A DNA stretch of 62,467 bases from assembly GCA_013178375.1 (NCBI GenBank), contig JABLXQ010000067.1, positions 1 through 62,467 of the forward strand, written 5' to 3'. Below are positions 7,953-16,511 of the stretch, one piece after another. The notes beneath the pieces are model-generated. The model searched no databases. It was not told where the DNA came from and saw only the letters and a program-made list of their open reading frames with translations. A program made the translations under genes and the position numbers. Positions within the stretch are counted from its first letter, which is position 1. Each line of letters begins with the position of its first letter. This stretch comes from Gammaproteobacteria bacterium. Lineage in GTDB: Bacteria > Pseudomonadota > Gammaproteobacteria > Pseudomonadales > Ketobacteraceae.

Positions 7953-9551
7953 TTATTTCACTGCTGCTTCCAGGTCCAACCCGGCCGCCATGTCCTGCAG
8001 AATCCACTGCGCCGCCAGCCGTCCGGTCTGGGCCGCGCCGTTCATGAAACCGTAGAACTCGTCGCTGGTGTGCTCGCCGGCAAATACCAGCCGGCCCACG
8101 TGCACGTCATTGGCTGCGTCTGGATCGTCTGCTTCCACGTACATCCACTCGGATGCAAATCCGGTGTACTGGCCCGGTTTGAAATTGGTGTAGCCACCCA
8201 GAATGCCGGGCGTGCGATGCCAGGCCGTGCGCAGGTAGCGGCCGTTGGCACTGTCGGCAAGCCCCGGCAGCAGCGCATCATATTCCTGCACCAGTTGCCC
8301 GCCCTGCTGTTCCGCCGTGCCGTCAGCGGTGGCCGCAACTTCATCGCCACCCAGGAAAAACGTCAGCGCGCCATTAGTGCGGCTGGACAGCTCCCGCACA
8401 CTGGAATCCCACAGCAGCGACGCCGACTGATCGTTCCAGCATTCGTTGCGGAAACCCTGCTCCGTGCGCCATACCCGCTGCTCCATACCCGCCACAATCT
8501 TTTCATTGCGACCCAGATCCACTTCGCGGATGAATTGCTGCAGACCCTCCGGCAATTCCACCTGCATATCCACCTTGCGCAACGCTGTGAACGGCAGCGC
8601 CAGCACCACGTAATCGGCTTTCACTTGCTGATGGCCGTTGAACGTCAGGCTGTATCCATTTGCGGTTTGCATGATCGCCGTCAGTGCCATACCGGTACGC
8701 ACCTGCGGCTTCAACACGCCATGCAAGGCCTTGATGACACTTTCGGAACCGCCGTCGATCACCCAGGCTTCATCGCTGGTGCTGATCAGCTCCACATGCT
8801 CGCCATCCGCGACTGGCAGCACGTACAGCAATTGCAGCGCAGAGGAATCCTGCGGCTCCACGCCGTATTCCACCCGCACCAGCGCTTCCATCAGCGCCCG
8901 CAGATCCGGGTCGGCAGGCAGCTTGTCGCTGTGCTGGTCCAGATAATCGGCCAGCGACAGTTGATCGAACTGCGGGCCGTAGGTATCCCAGTCCGCGTCC
9001 AGCAATTCGGCATCCACCATTACTTGCGCGGCGAACGGTGCGAGGGCGGCCGCAATTTCAGCTTCGCTGCGGCGCGTGCCCCCGAAGAAATAGCCCACCA
9101 TGTCGAGTTCGCCCTCGTCCTTGCGCGGCAGTAGCGGCACGCCGAACGCATCCAGAATGGCGCGCAGATCGGCGTGATCCGTATTCACCAGTTCCGCGCC
9201 CAGATCAGTGACAACGCCTTCGCTCACCGCGCTGCGCACGCTGCGAATACGTCCGCCCACCCGCTGGCGCGCTTCGAACACCTGGGCGCGCACGCCGGCC
9301 AGACCCAGCTGATAGGCTGCATTCAATCCCGCCAGTCCTCCACCCACTATCACCACTTCACGTTTGCCGAGGGAACAGGCGGGCAAGGCGCCCAAGGTAG
9401 TGAGCGCGATACCACCCACCGCGGAATTGAGCAGAAAACGTCGGCGGCTGGCGGACTGCAACGGCATGGGCTTGCCCTGCGCCTGCAGGTTGATGCGACG
9501 GGCCTGCTGCAACAGGTGAATCCAGCGACGATAGGCCGGGGAATGGGACAT
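7953..9551 (-). CDS. Tat-exported FAD-dependent amine oxidase
   Basis: 532 residues. A twin-arginine motif SRRRFL (35-40) precedes a hydrophobic stretch, so the folded flavoprotein is probably exported to the periplasm. The FAD-binding dinucleotide fold is GGGLAGLNAAYQ (from residue 70) followed by FEARQRVGGRIRS, the standard monoamine-oxidase pattern. The C-terminal FAD-contact segment is FAGEHTSDEFYGFMNGA. Enzymes of this family oxidise amines to aldehydes and ammonia with H2O2 release; the substrate cannot be deduced. The unusually long 34-residue stretch before the RR is odd. Start ATG 9551 has AGGAG seven bases upstream. Confidence 0.88.
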   Translation of the reverse strand: MSHSPAYRRWIHLLQQARRINLQAQGKPMPLQSASRRRFLLNSAVGGIALTTLGALPACSLGKREVVIVGGGLAGLNAAYQLGLAGVRAQVFEARQRVGGRIRSVRSAVSEGVVTDLGAELVNTDHADLRAILDAFGVPLLPRKDEGELDMVGYFFGGTRRSEAEIAAALAPFAAQVMVDAELLDADWDTYGPQFDQLSLADYLDQHSDKLPADPDLRALMEALVRVEYGVEPQDSSALQLLYVLPVADGEHVELISTSDEAWVIDGGSESVIKALHGVLKPQVRTGMALTAIMQTANGYSLTFNGHQQVKADYVVLALPFTALRKVDMQVELPEGLQQFIREVDLGRNEKIVAGMEQRVWRTEQGFRNECWNDQSASLLWDSSVRELSSRTNGALTFFLGGDEVAATADGTAEQQGGQLVQEYDALLPGLADSANGRYLRTAWHRTPGILGGYTNFKPGQYTGFASEWMYVEADDPDAANDVHVGRLVFAGEHTSDEFYGFMNGAAQTGRLAAQWILQDMAAGLDLEAAVK

Positions 9552-9909
9552 GAAATAGCTCCTTGCTTGACATGAATTGATCAGACTGTTCCGGTGCGGT
9601 GCGCGGGGGAATTTCAGTGGCTGCGTCGACGCTGTCGTGATGCCAGTGGAAATTCGCGGCGGGATGCTATCACGATAAACGCAAAAAATATCACTCAACG
9701 TGCACAAGGCTGAAGCTGAACATTAGCTTTATCGATTCGCAGCCAACCTGCGTGCAACCAGAACAATCGAGCTTCAAGCGGGCACAATTGTGCTGCACAA
9801 ACTGACCCCGGGCGACGGCTTGAAATGGGAAAAGAGAAAAAACTAGCAGACCACAAGACACAAAAGGAAGGCGAATCCATCATTGCGACCAGCCTTTATC
9901 AAAACAGAA
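9552..9909. other. 358-bp intergenic region without a convincing gene
   Basis: It holds the upstream region of the amine oxidase (right-to-left) and the downstream side of the Tad-locus end. I see no conserved coding frame, RNA gene or clear hairpin terminator. The segment 9700-9900 is noticeably more A-rich than the surrounding genes. Confidence 0.5.
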
Positions 9910-10194
9910 TCAGAACTTAATACCCAACTTGTCAAAAGCACACAGATACAACATTTCATTCGCCTTCATTACATCCACTTTCTTGTCCGCAATCTCCTGC
10001 GAACACTTTATGGCTACCTCCGTGCAGCGCTGAACTGAAACATTGCGACTGCCCCATATTTGCTGATTGCTGCAAAACGGTTTCAATTCTTCTGCCGTCA
10101 ATGGCTGCGCCAACGGAATACCCGCCGCAACCTGGGAAGAAAAAGCACTGAAGAACAAGCAGGCCGAAAGGTGATAAGCCAGGATATTTTTCAC
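9910..10194 (-). CDS. Small exported protein at the end of the Tad locus
   Basis: 94 residues. The frame is open further upstream, but a GTG at 10194 with AAGGAG nine bases before it gives a proper signal peptide (KNILAYHLSACLFFSAFSSQ, cleavage near VAA). The mature part is short with four cysteines (FCSNQQ, QRC, IKC, LYLC), consistent with two disulfides in the periplasm. No family recognised. It lies 169 bases beyond the OmpA-like gene on the same strand and may or may not belong to the Tad operon. Confidence 0.6.
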   Translation of the reverse strand: MKNILAYHLSACLFFSAFSSQVAAGIPLAQPLTAEELKPFCSNQQIWGSRNVSVQRCTEVAIKCSQEIADKKVDVMKANEMLYLCAFDKLGIKF

Positions 10195-10363
10195 TCTACA
10201 AAACTCCTTGCACGAAACCCGGAAAGCGGGCGCCAAGCCCGCAAAAACGCCGCCCATTGTATACAAGTAGACATTTTTTGCGATAGCCATATCGACAAAA
10301 TTGAGCCAGACCAAAAATCCACTATCGTTTAGCGACTCTATTTTAAGGGGTTCCGACCTCGCC

Positions 10364-11293
10364 CTATCGCAACACCAGCTCTACCCGACGGTTAAGTCGA
10401 CGACCTTCCTCTGTGGCATTAGATGCCTTGGGTGCAAGCGCCCCAATACCTTTGGCTTCAATTCGTGAGACATCACTCCCAAACTCATTTTCCAGATAGC
10501 GCACGACCGCCTGAGCCCGTTGCAACGAGAGCCTGTTATTGATTTCCGCGCTGCCGGCGCTATCAGTATGCCCTACGATGTAGTAGCGGTATTTTCCATC
10601 ATCCAGCGATTTTTTTATCTCCAGCAATGCTTCTCGCGAAGCCGGCAGGATATCCGACTTGCCTGACTCAAAGAAAACACCTTTGAGTTCGACGCTACCG
10701 GAAGCAACCACCATCCGCCGCAGCTCTGCAGCCGAAAAGCCATCATATTTTCTTTGCGCAGCCGTATCCACCACGTGCACCACGCTGCGCGGCTTGCCGT
10801 TCACGTCCGCCACGAACAACGCGACATAAAGGTATTTGCCGGACGCACCGGCAGCCCTGGCAAGGCGATAATAGGTGTTCTGTCCATTCTGTGAAATCCT
10901 GTCGCTCATATAGAGCTTCCAGGCAGCGGCATCTCCGCACAGCTCCCGGTCACACTGATTAACCAGCTCGAATCCGGCCCGCTGAGCCTTCATTTCAAAG
11001 TCACGCGCCACGCCCAGAGCGCTGTCCTGTGCCCTGTAGTCATAGACATAGCGCTTTATGTTGCCGCTTACTTCTTCCAGCTTCGCCGGAATATAGCCTG
11101 ACACGTCGTCATCCAGCTTCGCCTCACGATAGTCCATAGGCGAGTAGATCAGCTGGTAGTTGTCATAATCCTTCTCTTCCAACACCCGCAGCGAGGCACC
11201 AGCATGCTGAAAAAGATTCGGATCGGCCATTGCCGGCGCCGAGCCAGCAATCCCCATCAAGCCAGCCAGCATCAACCATCCCACACGTTTCAT
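10364..11293 (-). CDS. OmpA-family outer-membrane protein with DUF4892-like N-terminus
   Basis: 309 residues. A Sec signal peptide ends at APAMA (residue 23). Residues about 30-190 resemble the DUF4892 domain seen before OmpA domains in gammaproteobacteria (ASLRVLEEKDYDNYQLIYSP). The C-terminal third is a peptidoglycan-binding OmpA domain: YYIVGHTDSAGSAEINNRLS, then RAQAVVRYLENEFG and a final NRRVELVL. It should tether the cell wall to an envelope complex. Its place at the end of the Tad operon suggests that it stabilises the secretin or pilus channel, as OmpA-like proteins do near other pilus loci; that part is inference. Confidence 0.88.
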   Translation of the reverse strand: MKRVGWLMLAGLMGIAGSAPAMADPNLFQHAGASLRVLEEKDYDNYQLIYSPMDYREAKLDDDVSGYIPAKLEEVSGNIKRYVYDYRAQDSALGVARDFEMKAQRAGFELVNQCDRELCGDAAAWKLYMSDRISQNGQNTYYRLARAAGASGKYLYVALFVADVNGKPRSVVHVVDTAAQRKYDGFSAAELRRMVVASGSVELKGVFFESGKSDILPASREALLEIKKSLDDGKYRYYIVGHTDSAGSAEINNRLSLQRAQAVVRYLENEFGSDVSRIEAKGIGALAPKASNATEEGRRLNRRVELVLR

Positions 11294-11310
11294 ACTGCAT
11301 CCATCCTAAT

Positions 11311-11799
11311 TTATTCCAGCAAACATCCGACCATTACTTCCTGTTTAAAAAGCGCATAGGCGTAAGCGATGCCGTCAGCCGCAACGATATCCAGGGTACG
11401 CTGGCGCAACTCCTTCTGGTCTTCGACATTGGCTTCCTCCAGCCGCATCAACATCGATTGCGCCTCACGAAAATCCGTTGACTTGACAGTATTTACCTTT
11501 TTCAGGCAGCCAACATTGGCTTCCTTCTTGAGCAGATACTCAATTCGGGCAAGCTGTTCATTCAGATCCCTCAGGTATGCCTTCAGTTGAATGGCAACCT
11601 GTTTTTTTTCAAATTCGGTGATACTGCTTTCCGACCCGTCGCCGCCGAACAGCGACCGGCCAACGCTTTCATTCAGCTTCAGTAGTTGCTTGTCCAGTGC
11701 ACCGGATATGTCACCGTATAAATAGCGACCATGCTCAGAAGCCAAGCCAAGATTTGCACAACACAGGCACCCCACAATAACAAAAAGGATCTTTTTCAT
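11311..11799 (-). CDS. Exported protein of unknown function in the Tad locus
   Basis: 162 residues from ATG 11799, which has AGGA eight bases upstream; the same frame is open further but overlaps the preceding gene. A Sec signal peptide (MKKILFVIVGCLCCANLGLA) is followed by a largely helical, charged mature chain (SITEFEKKQVAIQLKAYLRD and onwards) with two cysteines that could pair. No family recognised. It starts six bases after the TadE-like gene stop and ends 18 bases before the OmpA-like gene, so it is cotranscribed with the Tad genes and probably works with them in the periplasm. Confidence 0.75.
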   Translation of the reverse strand: MKKILFVIVGCLCCANLGLASEHGRYLYGDISGALDKQLLKLNESVGRSLFGGDGSESSITEFEKKQVAIQLKAYLRDLNEQLARIEYLLKKEANVGCLKKVNTVKSTDFREAQSMLMRLEEANVEDQKELRQRTLDIVAADGIAYAYALFKQEVMVGCLLE

Positions 11800-11804
11800 A
11801 GGCA

Positions 11805-12638
11805 CTATCCTGACAGGTTCGTGCAATTCTGATCGACACATCTGACCGGGCTTTCCATCCGGATGATTACATCCGAGGACACGGGAATATAAAGCCGTGT
11901 CCAGCCGCCGGACGCCTGGTCCAAACTGGTTCTTGCCATACAGGCATTCCAATGTGGGCCCTTGTCTCCCGGCAACAGCGCCAGCGTGGAATGGATCAGC
12001 CGGTTGACGAAAGGCACTTCCATTCCGTAGCACCAATGGGCCTGGATTTTCAGCAAGTTGGCATCCTGCAAATTCATCTGCACGGTCTGCCCTCGCGTGA
12101 AGACATTAAGATAATTAGTGCTCGACCATCTCCCCGGCAGGTTGTCGTTGGGAATCTGCCGGATTCGCGCTTCCCTGAGATTGTTCTGGCATGCACCAAC
12201 AAATATCATATTGAACGTGGCGCCGGTGCCACACTCAACCAGATCGTACTGCCGTATCGCAAAGATATTGAAAATCTCCCGGGTCGGGTTCAACACATTG
12301 ACCCGAACTCCCCCCAGGTCCGCCCCCCTGTAGTAGTTCTCGGACAGGGATCGTGCCACTGCCGCTGTGTAGCGGTCGATGCCACCACCGGACCCCATAT
12401 AGAGGGGCCCCAGGGATTCGGCGATTTTGGAACGCATGGCTTCTTTGTTTGCATTACGCAGGGAACCTTCCCGCGCGCCCTTGAAGACGGCATCGTTGAA
12501 GGTCAATTTGGCCTTGTAGATCAAGCCGACCTGGAAAATTCCAAATGTCAGCAAGGCCAACACAGTCCAGGTCACCAACTGCTCGACCATGGCTTGTCCA
12601 CGCTGGTTTCGCCGTACTGGCACCCGCACCGCCGTCAT
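11805..12638 (-). CDS. TadE-like minor pilin, second copy
   Basis: 277 residues. The N-terminus has a prepilin-type signal: after basic residues, RRNQRG then QAMVEQLV, giving cleavage after Gly14 and Glu at mature position 5, followed by a hydrophobic helix (TWTVLALLTFGIFQVGLI). The large C-terminal part is periplasmic and includes several cysteines. TadE-family pseudopilins are minor components of Tad/Flp pili. ATG 12638 overlaps the stop of the TadD-like gene by one base, indicating translational coupling; an alternative GTG lies directly before it. Confidence 0.85.
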   Translation of the reverse strand: MTAVRVPVRRNQRGQAMVEQLVTWTVLALLTFGIFQVGLIYKAKLTFNDAVFKGAREGSLRNANKEAMRSKIAESLGPLYMGSGGGIDRYTAAVARSLSENYYRGADLGGVRVNVLNPTREIFNIFAIRQYDLVECGTGATFNMIFVGACQNNLREARIRQIPNDNLPGRWSSTNYLNVFTRGQTVQMNLQDANLLKIQAHWCYGMEVPFVNRLIHSTLALLPGDKGPHWNACMARTSLDQASGGWTRLYIPVSSDVIIRMESPVRCVDQNCTNLSG

Positions 12639-13084
12639 CACTCAGCCATGGTCTTGATGATGCGTGATTTTGCAGTGTCAAAAGCCAGGTAGCTGGAGCT
12701 TCCGATATCCATGTGGGTTTTGCCTTCCTCCAGATACTTGATGGCCTGCTTCACCCTGACCAATGCCAGGTTATTCCAGACCTTTTCGTTGTTTGGCCTC
12801 AACTTTGCCGCGATTTCGTAAACCCGTATGGCGGCGTCCAGCTGATCGGTACGGGTGTAAATGTTCCCCAGTTTGAGATAGGACTCGTAAAATTTCGGAT
12901 ACAGCTTGGTCATCTTCAGATACTCGGCTTCCGCTTCTGTGAACAGACCCTGCGAGTAATACTGATTGGCCTTCTGATACAGAACGATCGCTTCCTCCCC
13001 CTTGGCGCCCCCGGTACTGGCGCACCCGGTGCTGCCTGCGATAAACAGAATCAACAAGATCGAAAACAGGTTGTTAGCTTTCAT
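12638..13084 (-). CDS. tadD: TadD-like TPR lipoprotein
   Basis: 148 residues. The signal peptide ends in lipobox GSTGC with the lipidation cysteine at 21. The mature part contains about three tetratricopeptide repeats (EEAIVLYQKANQYYSQGLF, then ESYLKLGNIYTRTDQLDAAI, then KVWNNLALVRVKQAIKYLEE). TadD is the outer-membrane lipoprotein needed for assembly of the secretin in Tad systems. It is shorter than typical TadD but in the right position after tadC. ATG 13084 is used; a TTG nine bases upstream is an alternative. Confidence 0.82.
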   Translation of the reverse strand: MKANNLFSILLILFIAGSTGCASTGGAKGEEAIVLYQKANQYYSQGLFTEAEAEYLKMTKLYPKFYESYLKLGNIYTRTDQLDAAIRVYEIAAKLRPNNEKVWNNLALVRVKQAIKYLEEGKTHMDIGSSSYLAFDTAKSRIIKTMAE

Positions 13085-13089
13085 GGCAA

Positions 13090-13977
13090 TCAAATCTCAT
13101 ACATGAATTTCATGACAATGGGGAACGCGATAAACACAAAGGTAAGCGGAAAAATGAACGCCACCAGCGGAAATATCAGCTTTACCGGCGCTTCCATGGC
13201 AGCTTTTTCCGCCCGCTGAAAGCGTTCCGAACGGCGCTGGTCGGCCTGCGCTTTCAGGCTGATGCCCACGCTGGCCCCGGTTTTCTCCGCCTGGACGACA
13301 GCCGTAACGAAGCCGGTGATGTCTCTTATTTCAAGCCGATCCGCCATTTCCCGCAGCGCATTCGATCTCGACATCCCGGCCTTCATATCCCGCTGAACTT
13401 TCTGGAACTCATAACGGAGCGCGCCTTCCGGGCCTTTACTTACCGCCTGCGCGATCGCTCCGGACATATTCATTCCCGCCTGTACCGCCATGGTCAGAAA
13501 GTCCAGATAAACCGGCAGCTCCCTGGTTAGCTGTAGTTCCCGTTTTTTTCGTTTGCTCGTTATAGAAGACAGTGGCATCGCAAACCCGAGGCCTGCACCA
13601 ATCGATTCCAGCAAAAAATCACGCAAGTCCAACGACGACAGAATGAAATCTGACATGCCCAGCGTGATCAAAGCGGACACGATCTGCAGCCCGAACAACT
13701 CGCTTGGACTGAAAAGATAATCCAATCCTGATTTGCGCAGCAGCTTCTGATATTTTTCGAGGAAATCCGCCGGCAGGCGTTCACCAAAGTTATGGGCGAA
13801 CACTCTTACCAACGGCCAGACCATACGAATCAGTCGGGGCAGCGGATCCTTGTAGGTACGATCTTCGCCGGGCAGTTCCGAACGGATAGCATAGATGGAG
13901 TAGCTTATGGCCAATATGGAAAAAGAAACGGCCAGAATCGCAAGCCATTGCAGCAGTTCAAGATTTGACTCAAACAT
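13090..13977 (-). CDS. tadC: Tad inner-membrane platform protein TadC
   Basis: 295 residues of the type II secretion F-domain family. Hydrophobic helices lie at both ends and in the middle, around the conserved cytoplasmic stretch LPVYLDFLTMAVQAGMNMSG, then EFQKVQRDMKAGMSRSNALR and VVQAEKTGASVGISLKAQAD. TadB and TadC together form the membrane platform that couples the CpaF motor to pilin extraction. The start overlaps the end of tadB by eight bases. Confidence 0.93.
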   Translation of the reverse strand: MFESNLELLQWLAILAVSFSILAISYSIYAIRSELPGEDRTYKDPLPRLIRMVWPLVRVFAHNFGERLPADFLEKYQKLLRKSGLDYLFSPSELFGLQIVSALITLGMSDFILSSLDLRDFLLESIGAGLGFAMPLSSITSKRKKRELQLTRELPVYLDFLTMAVQAGMNMSGAIAQAVSKGPEGALRYEFQKVQRDMKAGMSRSNALREMADRLEIRDITGFVTAVVQAEKTGASVGISLKAQADQRRSERFQRAEKAAMEAPVKLIFPLVAFIFPLTFVFIAFPIVMKFMYEI

Positions 13978-14824
13978 CGATATTCACGATCTTGCGGATA
14001 AAGTAATAACCCAGGGAAACCATGATCACCGCAAAACCGCAAACACCCCAGCCAATGGGATGAATCCATAGCTTCGACATCGCTTCTTCCTCAATATGGA
14101 ACAACGCGTAAGCAATCACGAAAGGCAACAATGCCATGACGGCTCCCTGCATTTTTCCTTGCGCCGTCAGTGCCTTTATCTTGCCTTCCATTTCCATCTT
14201 CTTTCTCAGGGTTTCCGACAGTCTACGCAGTATGTCTGCCAGGCTGCCGCCAATTTCGCGGGATATCTTCATGGCCGACACCACCAGCTGGATCTCCACC
14301 ACCGGATTGCGCAGATAGAGATTGTCGAGCGCCTGCTCATAGGAAACCCCCACCCGCACTTCCTGCAGGAACAGGCCGAACTCCTGTCCGATGGGACCAT
14401 CCGTCTCAGCCACCATGGTTTCCATGGCCAAGCTCAGGTTAGTTCCGGCGGCCATCATGCCCGCAATGCTCAGCAATGCATCCGGCAGGTCTTTTAACAG
14501 AGTCTGCTGGCGTTTTTTCTTCAGGTAGTTGTAGATAAATTTCGGCGACGATCCCAGGCAGACTGACAGAATAAGCGCGGGCAACCAGTTGCCAAAAAAA
14601 AGCCAGCCGATAGCAAATGAAGCCGCTAACACCAGCAGATTGAGCATGTAGATCTTCGTCGGATCGATGAAGATAAACATCTCGGTAAAGTTTTTTTCGG
14701 TATTCGCCTCAAAATAGTTCTGGTAGCGCTCACCCAAAGTGACGAGACGGGGATAAAGGAACGCGAATACCGCCACGGCACTACCGAAGGTGGCTATCGC
14801 GGCCACCAGAGCCATGATGTTCAT
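13970..14824 (-). CDS. tadB: Tad inner-membrane platform protein TadB
   Basis: 284 residues. F-domain protein with a first helix after the start, a short cytoplasmic piece (NYFEANTEKNFTEMFIFID), two membrane helices, the conserved LPDALLSIAGMMAAGTNLSLA block and two C-terminal helices. ATG 14824 overlaps the cpaF stop by four bases (ATGA), so the two are translationally coupled; the frame extends upstream within cpaF without a plausible start. It partners with TadC. Confidence 0.92.
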   Translation of the reverse strand: MNIMALVAAIATFGSAVAVFAFLYPRLVTLGERYQNYFEANTEKNFTEMFIFIDPTKIYMLNLLVLAASFAIGWLFFGNWLPALILSVCLGSSPKFIYNYLKKKRQQTLLKDLPDALLSIAGMMAAGTNLSLAMETMVAETDGPIGQEFGLFLQEVRVGVSYEQALDNLYLRNPVVEIQLVVSAMKISREIGGSLADILRRLSETLRKKMEMEGKIKALTAQGKMQGAVMALLPFVIAYALFHIEEEAMSKLWIHPIGWGVCGFAVIMVSLGYYFIRKIVNIDV

Positions 14825-16509
14825 TCGTCTATACCCAGCGAAAAGATCGACAGATCTACGGAAATGCCCCGCTGTCTGAGTTGATCGTAGAATTCCGGTA
14901 TCAGCCCGGTGGCCATGAACCTGCCCCGCACCTTGCCATTCTCGTCGTAACCTTCCTGCTGGAACCGGAAGATTTCGGCCAGTTGTACTGTTCCGCTTTC
15001 CACCCCGGTCACCTCGGCGATGCTGGTTACCCGCCGGCTTCCACAGGCAAACCGCGTCTGCTGCACGATGACGTCCACTGCGGATGAAATCTGTTCCCGA
15101 ATTGCCAGTACCGGCAGTTCCATGCCCGACATCAGCACAAGCACTTCCATACGGCTGATGCAATCCCGGGGCGAGTTGGCGTGGATGGTCGTCAGCGAGC
15201 CATCGTGGCCGGTGTTCATGGCTTGCAGCATATCCAGGGCCTCACCTCCGCGGCACTCACCCACCACGATCCGGTCCGGCCGCATCCGCAAGCAGTTCTT
15301 GACCAGATCGCGGATGGAGACGGCGCCTTTTCCTTCCTGGTTGGGTGGCCGCGCTTCCATAGCAACCAGATTGGGTTGATACAGTTTGAGTTCAGCAGCA
15401 TCCTCCACCGTCACGATACGCTCGTCATTGGGGATGAAGTTGGACAGCACATTCAACAACGTCGTCTTACCCGATCCTGTTCCTCCGCTGATCACGATGT
15501 TCTTCTTTTTTTCCACCGCCATCCGCATGAACTCGACCATATTGGCGTCGATAGAACCGAACTTGACCAGTGAATCGGAGGTGAGGCGTTCCTTCATAAA
15601 TTTCCGGATGGTGACGCTGGGGCCCTTCAAGGTCAGCGGCGGGATCACTGCGTTTACGCGGGAACCGTCTTTCAGACGGGCATCAACCATGGGAGAACTT
15701 TCATCTATACGCCGGCCAATCGGCGACACGATACGTTCGATGGCTTTGATGACGGAAGCGTCGTCCGTAAACGTCACCTTCGATTTCATCAACTTCCCGG
15801 CTTGCTCATAGAATATTTCGTCGTGGGAATTGACCATGATTTCCGTGATGTCGTCCCGCTCCAGCAGCTCCTCCAGTGGACCCAGCCCCACCGCTTCCGC
15901 CAACACCCTGCGCGCAACGTCCTGGCGATCCACATCCGCAGGAATATCCTTCATATCCGCCAGCACGGTCCAGATGGCGTTGGACGTGAACTCCCGCAGT
16001 TCTTCATCCGACATTCGTGAGATATCGGTCCTGCGCAAATCCATGATCCTGAACACACCGGCATGAACAGCTTTTTTAATTTCAAGAATGCTGTCGGGAC
16101 TGGTGGCGTCCACACCCTGCGCAGTGGCCACCATCTCAGCGACTCTGGCTCGCGCTGTGCTGCTGTTCAGACCCGCCGCAGGGGATGGTCCGCCCGTCGG
16201 CAGCGGCACCTCCTTCTGCGGCCTGCTGATCTTCAGCAGATAGTCGCCGATGCGGATGCTGTCCCGAATATCGATCGGACCATACTCCGCCATCCTGGTA
16301 CCGTTTATTTCGAGAGTTTGCTTGTTCGAGCGGTCCCTGACGAACAGCCCCTTACCTTCCACCACCAGATCAGCGTGGTTCCGGCCTATCTTCCATCCCT
16401 GCAAAACGATGTCGTTATCCCGTGACTTCCCGATGGCCAGAGAGCCATTCTCGATGATGTGGCGGGAAACCTTGGTTCCTTTTGAAGTCGTCACCTGAAT
16501 TTCGAACAT
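14821..16509 (-). CDS. cpaF: Tad pilus ATPase CpaF/TadA with an N-terminal FHA domain
   Basis: 562 residues. Residues about 20-95 form a forkhead-associated domain (GSLAIGKSRDNDIVLQ, then GRNHADLVVEG and IRIGDYLLKI), which binds phosphothreonine peptides. The remainder is the CpaF-type secretion ATPase: Walker A SGGTGSGKTTLL near residue 345, Asp box ERIVTVEDAAELKLYQPNLV, Walker-B/His region VVGECRGGEALDMLQAMNTG, then TTIHANSPRDC. It powers pilin export. The usual enzyme is about 420-480 residues without FHA, so the fusion is notable. No CpaE/TadZ localisation gene is visible, so the FHA part might replace a recruitment function (inference). The gene starts two bases after the cpaC stop. Confidence 0.93.
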   Translation of the reverse strand: MFEIQVTTSKGTKVSRHIIENGSLAIGKSRDNDIVLQGWKIGRNHADLVVEGKGLFVRDRSNKQTLEINGTRMAEYGPIDIRDSIRIGDYLLKISRPQKEVPLPTGGPSPAAGLNSSTARARVAEMVATAQGVDATSPDSILEIKKAVHAGVFRIMDLRRTDISRMSDEELREFTSNAIWTVLADMKDIPADVDRQDVARRVLAEAVGLGPLEELLERDDITEIMVNSHDEIFYEQAGKLMKSKVTFTDDASVIKAIERIVSPIGRRIDESSPMVDARLKDGSRVNAVIPPLTLKGPSVTIRKFMKERLTSDSLVKFGSIDANMVEFMRMAVEKKKNIVISGGTGSGKTTLLNVLSNFIPNDERIVTVEDAAELKLYQPNLVAMEARPPNQEGKGAVSIRDLVKNCLRMRPDRIVVGECRGGEALDMLQAMNTGHDGSLTTIHANSPRDCISRMEVLVLMSGMELPVLAIREQISSAVDVIVQQTRFACGSRRVTSIAEVTGVESGTVQLAEIFRFQQEGYDENGKVRGRFMATGLIPEFYDQLRQRGISVDLSIFSLGIDE

Positions 16510-16511
16510 GG